Assembly (NCBI GenBank): GCA_039810605.1
Contig: JBDHXH010000055.1
Span: forward strand, 1-20,098
Direction of reading: 5' to 3'
Origin: JAGPCH01 sp039810605
Lineage (GTDB): Bacteria; Bacteroidota; Ignavibacteria; Tepidaquicellales; Tepidaquicellaceae
Length of the DNA: 20,098 nt
Part shown: piece after piece, positions 1 to 7,090 of the stretch
How the letters are laid out: every line of letters begins with the position of its first letter
Position numbering within the stretch: position 1 is the first letter of the stretch
Made by a program: the position numbers and the translations under genes
The notes under the pieces: generated by a model
Told to the model about the DNA's origin: nothing
The model's database searches: none
What the model saw: the letters and a program-made list of their open reading frames with translations, nothing else

Positions 1-97
1 TATTTTTTCGACCGCTTCGTTACTGGCAATTCTTGCTTATCGCCATTGCTTTGAATTTCTTATCGGCAATTTTTCACGAGCGGGCGATTTTTCTTTG

Positions 98-131
98 GCT
101 ACTTTCTTTTGATCGTTCAAAAGAAAGTAGC
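98..131. repeat. Perfect 15-bp inverted repeat (hairpin)
   Basis: The arm GCTACTTTCTTTTGA (98-112) is followed by a 4-nt loop TCGT and its exact reverse complement (117-131). No T run follows on the plus strand, so it is not a classical terminator for a gene reading in from the left. It could be a dispersed palindromic repeat or part of a transcript end. The sequence to its left (1-97) shows no supportable gene. Confidence 0.8.
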
Positions 132-203
132 ATCAAAATATTTTTGATAAATTTCTAAACTTCATTTTGGACGGATGTGAAAAATAATTCACTACAAAGA
201 TCA

Positions 204-219
204 AATTTCAATTGAAATT
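204..219. repeat. 16-bp perfect palindrome upstream of the first nuclease gene
   Basis: AATTTCAATTGAAATT is fully self-complementary and lies 45-60 nt upstream of the first possible start codon of the nuclease gene. Its position suits a dimeric regulator's operator, but it is AT-rich and could arise by chance. No regulator gene is nearby. Confidence 0.4.
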
Positions 220-263
220 ACTCAAGGATTGAATTATTTTAACAAACCCAAAAATTAAAATGA

Positions 264-3137
264 ATGTATGCCGGGAACGTGTCGTCGACACGAATGCATT
301 ATTTTCTGATTGTATTGAAACATAATAACGAAATCGCTTCAAAATTATTCCTCGTCGCTCTTTTCTTCCTGCTAAGCACGGATGCTTTCTCACAAGCAGG
401 GAGTTACTACAATTCTATTTCGACTTCAAGTCCTTCATTTGTTTCTGATCTTGAATCCAGAATAAGAAGTCCATACAACAGAATTTCTTACGACAATTAC
501 GACGAAACAAATATTGCCAACTTTGCCTCTATTGATAACGGCAATGGGACAAGATCTGTCTTCTGTGTCTATACAAGCTACGAATATATTTACACCGGCA
601 TCTTTACATGGGCAGTGCTTAGTCGAGAACACACCTTCGCACACAGCTGGATGCCTACTTATCCTTCTACATCAAATGATCAATACTCCGATCAATATCA
701 TCTTTTCCCGACTCACAATAACAACGCAAATGGAAGAAGAAGCAATCATCCGTTTGGAGTTGTCGTTAATGTGTCTTATCAGTTTATGGATGGCAAACTG
801 GGAACGAATGCAAACGGCGAAACAGTTTATGAGCCTCGCGACATTCACAAGGGAGACTGCGCAAGAGCTTTGTTTTATATGTGCGTTCGTTATGACGGGA
901 TTGCGGGCAACTCATGGAACTTCAATTGGCTCAACGGAACTAAACTACCGGCATTGGGTGAAGATCCGCAGGATGTAAATGTTCTTCTCAACTGGAATCT
1001 GCAGGATCCGCCGGACAAATGGGAAGTTGACAGAAATAATTACATTCAATCAATACAGTTAAACAGAAATCCGTTTGTTGACCATCCTGAATATGTGAGT
1101 TACATTGACTTCTCAAATCTGTCAAAGCTGAATCCTGTTTATGCTGCGGAACCATCAAACTATCCTGCTTCATTTACATCTGTATCCAACGGAAGCGGAG
1201 TTCAGTTGAATTGGAATGACGCAACGGGATCACAGCTTCCTTCGGGTTATCTGATTGTTGCTTATGGAAAAAACAGTTACTTCCTTCCTGTTGACGGGTC
1301 GGTTTATTCAAATGACACTGTGCTTTCCGACGGTTCCGCAATAGTAAATGTCCCTTATACTGCTGCCAACACATACACATTCAGCAATCTTTCACAGGAT
1401 ACTTTTTTCTTCTCTGCATTTTCTTATAATGGATCTGGAAGTCAGATTAATTATAAAATTGATGGAACGTTTCCGCAAACAAACTGCATTATATCGGGAA
1501 GTCTTGCAGCAGAGCCATCAAATCATGTAACGAACTTTGCCGGAACTGATGTTACTTCAAATTCGATTAAGCTTACCTGGAATGATGCATCTCCGGGAAG
1601 TCAAGCGCCTTCAGGCTATGTGATCTTGGCTAATAATACAGGAACATTTGCTGACCCGTCAGATGGAGTAGCATATCCTGATGATTCGAACCTTGCAGAC
1701 GGCAGCGCCTTGATTAATGTTGCATATAATGCAGCTAACGAATACACGTTCAATAATTTATTCTCCGGTACGATTTATTATTTCAGAATGTATTCATATA
1801 ATGGGAGCGGTGCTCAAAGGAATTATAAGACTAATGGCATAATTCCGTCTGCAATTGATACAACTAGTCAATCACTCTCGGCTACAAATGTATTGCTGGA
1901 TAATTTTAACAGATCCAACAACACTTCACTCGGCACAACATTGTTCCCGCAACCGCTTGTTTGGTCAGAGACAGAGACAGCATCTCCCACTTCAATATCT
2001 TTGAGCGGCAGTAAAGTTAAACTCGGAAGTACTACTGCAGGCAGAGAATTTGCTTATGTCAATATCGGAGGGACGTCGGGTTATCCATCTCAATTCAAAG
2101 CCTCAAACAGTAATCTGACATGGGCAATAAATCTTAAGCAAACCCGCAGCGATCCTTCGGGATTTGATGCAAGCAATTACGGTATAGCGTTTATACTCGG
2201 GAAAACTTCGAGTGATGTTAGTACGGGAAATGGTTATGCGGTTGTTCTTGGTCAAAGCGGGAGTATGGATGCAATCAGGTTGGCGAAGTTCACAAATGGA
2301 ATCAATGCCAATTCAAGATTCACAAATATAATTTCGGGGGGCGATTATTCAAATCAGTATCTAAGTATAAAAGTAATTTATGAACCTGCAGGAAATATCT
2401 GGTCGCTCTTTGTGGACAGCAGTTCAAGCGGATATGTTCAGTCTGATCCCAGAAATTCTGCAACGCAAATAGGCTCTGCTTCAGACAGTTCATATACGAA
2501 TTCATCCTTGGGATTTCTTGGCGTAATGTGGAACCATGCAACAGGCGCATCAGATTCGCTGATGTTCGATGAAATCTATACGCCTTCATCAGGTCAGACT
2601 TCGCTGAATCTTAAAGCAATTGTCGAGGGATATTTTGATACCGGTGCAAATAAATTGAATATCAATGATACAGCCAGAATCTACCTTAGAAACTCCATTG
2701 CTCCTTATGCAGTAATTGATTCCGCAAAATCAGTCATAGATTCATTGACATACTCCGGAATATTTTCATTTCCCAATGCTGCTACCGGAAATTATTATTT
2801 AGAGTTTGAGCATAGAAACAGCATTGAAACATGGAGTAAGTTGCCGGTCACAATTACTGCAGGAAATGTAAACAGCTATGATTTCACGACGGCTGCAAAT
2901 GCTGCGTTTGGGGACAATCTAACACTGAAGAACGGAAAGTATTGTATCTACAGCGGCGATGTTGACAGAGATGGCGCTGTGGATATTTCTGACATCGTTC
3001 TGATTTTTAATGATGCGGCGGTTTTCGCGTCAGGTTATTTTCCAACGGATATTAACGGAGACGATTTTGTTGATCTTACTGATGTTACCATTACGTTTAA
3101 TAACTCTTCCAATTTTGTTTCCAGAATAGTGCCGTAG
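264..3137 (+). CDS. Secreted endonuclease I-family nuclease with FnIII-like, lectin-like and dockerin-like modules
   Basis: This is a 957-residue exported protein. A hydrophobic signal segment lies at about residues 27-45 (ending AFSQA). The nuclease domain covers about 50-275 and shows the endonuclease I (His-Me finger) signatures REHTFAHSW (121-129, His123/His127) and DQYHLFPTHNNNANGRRSN (143-161, His146). This family cleaves DNA or RNA without sequence specificity. Two similar fibronectin III-like repeats follow (about 300-410 and 420-530), both ending in SYNGSG-x-Q-x-NYK. A beta-rich, lectin-like stretch (about 543-775) comes next. The C-terminal module (about 782-957) holds two dockerin-like calcium loops, GDVDRDGAVDISD and TDINGDDFVDLTD. 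No PNPFNP sorting domain is present. The next gene starts directly after the stop and shares the C-terminal module. The ATG at 264 is first in frame, but Met11 (294) is an alternative start. The nuclease call is firm; the lectin-like assignment is tentative. Confidence 0.9.
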   Translation: MYAGNVSSTRMHYFLIVLKHNNEIASKLFLVALFFLLSTDAFSQAGSYYNSISTSSPSFVSDLESRIRSPYNRISYDNYDETNIANFASIDNGNGTRSVFCVYTSYEYIYTGIFTWAVLSREHTFAHSWMPTYPSTSNDQYSDQYHLFPTHNNNANGRRSNHPFGVVVNVSYQFMDGKLGTNANGETVYEPRDIHKGDCARALFYMCVRYDGIAGNSWNFNWLNGTKLPALGEDPQDVNVLLNWNLQDPPDKWEVDRNNYIQSIQLNRNPFVDHPEYVSYIDFSNLSKLNPVYAAEPSNYPASFTSVSNGSGVQLNWNDATGSQLPSGYLIVAYGKNSYFLPVDGSVYSNDTVLSDGSAIVNVPYTAANTYTFSNLSQDTFFFSAFSYNGSGSQINYKIDGTFPQTNCIISGSLAAEPSNHVTNFAGTDVTSNSIKLTWNDASPGSQAPSGYVILANNTGTFADPSDGVAYPDDSNLADGSALINVAYNAANEYTFNNLFSGTIYYFRMYSYNGSGAQRNYKTNGIIPSAIDTTSQSLSATNVLLDNFNRSNNTSLGTTLFPQPLVWSETETASPTSISLSGSKVKLGSTTAGREFAYVNIGGTSGYPSQFKASNSNLTWAINLKQTRSDPSGFDASNYGIAFILGKTSSDVSTGNGYAVVLGQSGSMDAIRLAKFTNGINANSRFTNIISGGDYSNQYLSIKVIYEPAGNIWSLFVDSSSSGYVQSDPRNSATQIGSASDSSYTNSSLGFLGVMWNHATGASDSLMFDEIYTPSSGQTSLNLKAIVEGYFDTGANKLNINDTARIYLRNSIAPYAVIDSAKSVIDSLTYSGIFSFPNAATGNYYLEFEHRNSIETWSKLPVTITAGNVNSYDFTTAANAAFGDNLTLKNGKYCIYSGDVDRDGAVDISDIVLIFNDAAVFASGYFPTDINGDDFVDLTDVTITFNNSSNFVSRIVP
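268..299 (+). promoter_or_regulatory. Stem-loop covering the alternative starts of the nuclease gene
   Basis: CGTGTC (278-283), loop GTC and GACACG (287-292) form a 6-bp stem. An outer ATGC/GCAT pair (268-271 and 296-299) could extend it across an internal loop. It sits between the ATG at 264 and the ATG at 294, so it would block ribosome entry at 294. It may be a small palindromic insertion or a translational control element. No Shine-Dalgarno sequence is seen before 264. Confidence 0.35.
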
Positions 3138-4652
3138 ATGATTATCGAGATTGTGAAAAAGTTGACTGGCAATAATTATGCAATGATGTTGCTTGTTGCA
3201 TTTCTCTTTTCAATTTCATCAGATGCATCTTCGCAGCAGCAGTTGAGAATAATGACATATAATCTTCTCAACTATCCTGGGTCAGATACTGCTGTTCGCA
3301 ACCCATATTTCAGAACAATTGTAAATGCCGTCAATCCGGACATACTTGTTGTTTGCGAAATTACTTCGCAGTCAGGCGTAAATTCTTTTCTGGCAAACGT
3401 AATGAACAGCAATGGAAATGTTTACAGCGCCGGAACTTTCTTAGACGGCACTGACACGGACAATGCAATATTTTTTAAGACTTCCAAGATTAATTTTATA
3501 TCCAACACTCCAATAATAACACAACTCCGCACGATCAATGAGTTTAAGATTACAGACAAGATTTATCACGATACTTTGAGGATATATGAAGTTCATCTGA
3601 AAGCCAATCTTGGCGATTCGCTTACAAGGGGAGCTGAAGTTGACAGCCTTCGCAAGAAAACAAATCTGCTTCCTCCCGGAACAAATTTTATTGTAGCAGG
3701 TGATTTTAATATTTACAGCTCGAATGAAACAGCGTATAAGAAACTGATAAAAGATAATCCCGGTGATGACGGAAATTTTCTTGATCCAATGATAATGACC
3801 GGTGTGTGGAACAATTCATCTTATGCTTCTTATCACACACAGTCAACGCGCACTCGATCTTTCGGGAATGGATCAACAGGAGGGATGGATGACAGATTCG
3901 ATATGATTCTCTATTCAAATGCCGTGAAGAATCCCGGCGGAATAAAGTTTGTTCCCGGGACATACACACCTTACGGGAATGATGGTCAGCATTACAATGA
4001 TTCAATAAATATGCCTCCGAATAATGCAGTTGGTCAGACGATTGCTAACGCACTTCACTATGCTTCCGACCATTTGCCTGTTTATGCATCATTCGAATTC
4101 GGAAATGCAACTGCGTATAATGTGAAACTTGCAATTGAGGGATTTTATGATTCAAGTATGAACAGGCTGTCACGGAGAGATACGGTACATTTTTATCTGC
4201 ACAGGACAGTTCCACCATATTCAATTGAAGATTCGTCAACGGCTTTGCTCGACACATTGACTTTGACGGCAAATGCAATATTCCGTTCAGCTCCGAGCGG
4301 GAGCTATTTCATACAGGTCAGACATTTGAACACGCTTGAGACATGGAGCAAAAGCGGCGGCAATGCTTACGATGAGGACAGCATTAACGTATATGATTTC
4401 ACATCTGCATCTTCACAGGCTTTCGGCAATAACATGGTGCTGAAAGGAACAAGATATTGTCTCTTCAGCGGTGACATTGATCAGGATGGAACAATTGATC
4501 TTAGCGACATTGCAATTGCTTTCAATGAAGCTTCAAACTTCTCAACAGGGTATCTCCCCGCCGATGTAAACGGCGACAACATTGCAGACCTAACCGATAT
4601 AATTATTACCTTCAATAACGCTTCTTCCTTCGTTTCAAAAATAACACCCTAA
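3138..4652 (+). CDS. Secreted endonuclease/exonuclease/phosphatase (EEP) family enzyme with dockerin-like C-terminus
   Basis: This 504-residue protein has a signal segment at about residues 15-32 (hydrophobic core then SDASSQ). The EEP fold covers about 36-320, with all usual active-site motifs visible: MTYNLLNY (Asn42), DILVVCEI (Glu74, metal ligand), EVHLKAN (His153), VAGDFNIYSS (Asp189, Asn191), DDRFDMILYS (Asp252/Asp255) and SDHLPVYA (Asp311, His312). Family members cleave phosphodiester bonds (DNase I-like nucleases, phospho- and sphingomyelinases), so the substrate is open. The nuclease neighbour favours extracellular nucleic acid. Residues about 328-504 match the C-terminal module of the upstream protein, including two calcium-type loops GDIDQDGTIDLSD and ADVNGDNIADLTD. 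The ATG follows the upstream TAG without a spacer base, so translational coupling is likely. No own Shine-Dalgarno was seen. Confidence 0.9.
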   Translation: MIIEIVKKLTGNNYAMMLLVAFLFSISSDASSQQQLRIMTYNLLNYPGSDTAVRNPYFRTIVNAVNPDILVVCEITSQSGVNSFLANVMNSNGNVYSAGTFLDGTDTDNAIFFKTSKINFISNTPIITQLRTINEFKITDKIYHDTLRIYEVHLKANLGDSLTRGAEVDSLRKKTNLLPPGTNFIVAGDFNIYSSNETAYKKLIKDNPGDDGNFLDPMIMTGVWNNSSYASYHTQSTRTRSFGNGSTGGMDDRFDMILYSNAVKNPGGIKFVPGTYTPYGNDGQHYNDSINMPPNNAVGQTIANALHYASDHLPVYASFEFGNATAYNVKLAIEGFYDSSMNRLSRRDTVHFYLHRTVPPYSIEDSSTALLDTLTLTANAIFRSAPSGSYFIQVRHLNTLETWSKSGGNAYDEDSINVYDFTSASSQAFGNNMVLKGTRYCLFSGDIDQDGTIDLSDIAIAFNEASNFSTGYLPADVNGDNIADLTDIIITFNNASSFVSKITP

Positions 4653-4711
4653 AGTTCGCAAGAGTTTTAATTAAGTGTATTCACTTACACAATTTCCGTA
4701 TATAGGACTAT

Positions 4712-4791
4712 TAATAAACGGTTTCATTGTGATTATTTTGTAAATGAAACTTGAAATCACAATGACAAATCAGATTTCTCACCGTTTATTA
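4712..4791. repeat. 80-bp nested inverted repeat, MITE-like or structured RNA
   Basis: Outer arms TAATAAACGGT (4712-4722) and ACCGTTTATTA (4781-4791) are exact reverse complements. Inside them TCATTGTGATT (4724-4734) pairs exactly with AATCACAATGA (4755-4765). A competing pair GTTTCAT (4721-4727) / ATGAAAC (4744-4750) overlaps the same left arm, so two exclusive folds exist. No clear target-site duplication flanks it. It may be a miniature palindromic element or a structured 3' end of the nuclease transcript. Confidence 0.55.
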
Positions 4792-4828
4792 GAACACAAC
4801 AACAATTCAGGATTTACATTTCTCAAAC

Positions 4829-4852
4829 AGCTCCGGTTTTGAAGCCGGAGCT
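4829..4852 (+). terminator. GC-rich hairpin, possible terminator
   Basis: AGCTCCGGTT pairs with AGCCGGAGCT around loop TTGA (10 bp, one G-T wobble). It lies about 180 nt after the EEP gene. The following CATTTCTA has no strong T run, so it may instead be a transcript-end stabiliser or a REP-like palindrome. Confidence 0.45.
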
Positions 4853-4927
4853 CATTTCTAATACAGCCTTCGCCTTGAACTACTTGAACAAAGGAAAATT
4901 TCCTTAGTGCGCTATTGAGTTGTATAG

Positions 4928-4957
4928 TTTTTTATTCCATTCAGTTTATTAACTTTG
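4928..4957 (+). promoter_or_regulatory. Candidate Bacteroidota-type promoter for the KAP NTPase gene
   Basis: TAACTTTG (4950-4957) fits the TAnnTTTG -7 consensus. A T-rich TTTT (4928-4931) sits 18 nt upstream in place of TTTG, so the -33 box is degenerate. The inferred transcript would have a leader of about 100 nt before the ATG at 5065. Confidence 0.35.
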
Positions 4958-5064
4958 ACTTCAGACAATAAGGTAGAATTTTCATTTCCGCATTATGAAA
5001 AGGTATCCGACTGACACTTAACCTGCTCGATCATCTTTATTAAACTCAACACACCCAAAATATT

Positions 5065-7047
5065 ATGCTGACAGACAATGAAGTAAAAAAGCAATCAGAG
5101 GATTCATTGCAATTTAAGACCTTGTCCGACGCGCTCGTTGCAGTAGTTTTACATTCGCAGACGCCATTGACTGTTGGAGTGTTCGGAGAATGGGGGTCCG
5201 GAAAGACTAGTCTGATGAGATTGACGGAAAATGAATTGACGGGCAAGGAAGGCAGCATCGTGAAATCAGTTTGGTTTAATGCTTGGAAGTTTGACAAGGC
5301 GCAGGACCTGCGTGTTGCTCTGATTCATTCGATACTCAAGCAGATTGAAAACGACAAGACAACATTACAGACTGTGAAAGACAAAGCAGTCGGCCTGCTC
5401 AAGAGAATCAACTGGCTCGGTCTCGGCAGGACGGCAGTTACAATCGGAGCCAGCATTGCAAGTCCTTATCTTGCAGTTCTTCCGCTGCTGTCAGGCGTGT
5501 TGTCGGATTCAAAGAAAGGTACCGATAATTTGTCGAAGCTGCTTCCGACGGAACTTTTGAAAGACCAGCCCGAAGGCAAGACACTTGAACTTATCGGTGA
5601 ATTTGAAGATGAATTCAAAAAGCTTGCGGCAGAGTATGTTACAAAGGACGGCAGGCTTGTAGTGTTCATAGATGACCTGGACAGATGTCTTCCGGAGAAG
5701 GCGCTAGACATTCTTGAAGCGATAAAATTATTTCTGAATGTACCGCAGACGGTCTTCATCATCGGCACAGATGTGAAGGTAATTGAAAACGGTTTGATTC
5801 AGAAATACGGGGACAAGTCTGAAAGTCTTGCGAAAAATTATCTTGACAAAATTATACAAGTGCCTTTCCGGATTCCTCCGTTGAGCAAAGACAATATAGT
5901 TGATCATTTCATTCCAAGCCTACCGATATCGGAAGATTTGAAAGAATATGGTTTCATTATTGCAGATGCAGGAAACAATCCCAGAACGATAAAGAGGCTG
6001 TTAAATAATATTGAGCTGCAAAGAGCATTAAGCAAATCAAGGGAGATTGAAGTCGAAGACATTATACTTGTGAAACTGAACGTTCTTGAATTTAAATGGA
6101 AAGAATTTCATTCCGATATGGTTGAAACATTTGCAAAGAGCAATGACAATCTTCTGAAGATCATGGACGAGTTTGAGAATGCCAATGAGGAGAAGCGCGA
6201 AGAATTGCTGAAGGATAAGCCGGTGTTGAAAAATCACATCATGAACATTGAACTCATGGAATTTCTCAACAAGGAACCTTCGCTTGATAACATAGAAATA
6301 GATCCATACATTCATTTGCAGAAAACCACTTCTTCCGTTGTTCTTGAAAATGAGTATGGCGGTGATATTGACAAATACTTTAATCTCGGATATTCATTTT
6401 TTGCCGACAAGGACTATAAGAAAGCTATTGATTACTACACCAGAGTCATCAGCCTCAATCCAAAGTATAAACAGGCCTACTATAACAGGGGACTTGCATG
6501 TTACAATATCGGAAATTTCAAAAGAGCCATAACTGATTTTTCCAAGACGATAGCAATTGATGAAAAGTATTCGCTTCCTTACTGCTGGATGGGAAACGCA
6601 TATAGAAGGATGAATGAAAATGATAATGCAATAAAGTGTTTTACGAAGGCAATAGAACTTGATGTAAACTATACAGATGCATACTTTGGTAGGGCACTTT
6701 CCTATATGGAAAAAGATATGAAGGATGAATCCATATCAGACAACACCAAAGTAATTGAACTTGACTCTAGCTACACCGATGCATACATAAATCGTGGATT
6801 AGGCAATGCCAGAATGAAAAAGTCCGGCGATGCAATGACTGACTATTTATCGGCACTTCAAATTTCTCCCGACAACGAACTCGCCTTCGATAATTTTAAC
6901 ATTCTTCTTAAAGATAGAATACAGAACAAAGATGATTCCGACAAGCTAATAGACTTCAGCAAAATAGAAGACGGCATAAATAAACTTTCAATTGCAAAGG
7001 AGAAGAGAGATCAGCTTTTTTCTCTGATTGCCGAGTTAAAAAAGTAA
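5065..7047 (+). CDS. KAP family P-loop NTPase with C-terminal TPR repeats
   Basis: This is a 660-residue protein without a signal peptide. Walker A is GEWGSGKTS (residues 41-49) and Walker B is LVVFIDDLDRC (198-208). NNPRTIKRLL (304-313) looks like the arginine-containing sensor region. This order and the FIDDLDR box are typical of KAP NTPases. A hydrophobic stretch (about 118-147) falls between the Walker motifs, where many KAP proteins carry membrane segments, so membrane association is plausible. About five tetratricopeptide repeats occupy 435-604, recognisable as YY-x-RG-x-A-x-YN-type helical pairs, and suggest a protein partner. KAP proteins act as ATP-driven scaffolds or switches, and some bacterial ones occur in mobile or defence loci. 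The role here is not established. The next gene starts 43 nt after the stop with no terminator between, so co-transcription is likely. No Shine-Dalgarno precedes the ATG. Confidence 0.9.
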   Translation: MLTDNEVKKQSEDSLQFKTLSDALVAVVLHSQTPLTVGVFGEWGSGKTSLMRLTENELTGKEGSIVKSVWFNAWKFDKAQDLRVALIHSILKQIENDKTTLQTVKDKAVGLLKRINWLGLGRTAVTIGASIASPYLAVLPLLSGVLSDSKKGTDNLSKLLPTELLKDQPEGKTLELIGEFEDEFKKLAAEYVTKDGRLVVFIDDLDRCLPEKALDILEAIKLFLNVPQTVFIIGTDVKVIENGLIQKYGDKSESLAKNYLDKIIQVPFRIPPLSKDNIVDHFIPSLPISEDLKEYGFIIADAGNNPRTIKRLLNNIELQRALSKSREIEVEDIILVKLNVLEFKWKEFHSDMVETFAKSNDNLLKIMDEFENANEEKREELLKDKPVLKNHIMNIELMEFLNKEPSLDNIEIDPYIHLQKTTSSVVLENEYGGDIDKYFNLGYSFFADKDYKKAIDYYTRVISLNPKYKQAYYNRGLACYNIGNFKRAITDFSKTIAIDEKYSLPYCWMGNAYRRMNENDNAIKCFTKAIELDVNYTDAYFGRALSYMEKDMKDESISDNTKVIELDSSYTDAYINRGLGNARMKKSGDAMTDYLSALQISPDNELAFDNFNILLKDRIQNKDDSDKLIDFSKIEDGINKLSIAKEKRDQLFSLIAELKK

Positions 7048-7090
7048 TTGGCAATTTGCTTCAATTCAAAAAGCATTAAAACTTACTGAA

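Larger units (their letters stand above)
4653..5064. other. Intergenic region with inverted repeats, a hairpin and a candidate promoter
   Basis: These 412 bases carry no supportable gene. They hold a nested inverted repeat (4712-4791), a GC-rich hairpin (4829-4852), a short dyad AAGGAAA-A-TTTCCTT (4891-4905) and a Bacteroidota-type -7 element (4950-4957). They separate the nuclease pair from the KAP NTPase gene, so the two are probably separate transcription units. Confidence 0.6.

Noticed and set aside
3..158. Start-less open frame at the left edge, plus strand
   Set aside because: It has no start in the window, runs through the perfect hairpin, and its hydrophobic translation matches no family I know. 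It is more likely repeat sequence than the end of a gene.
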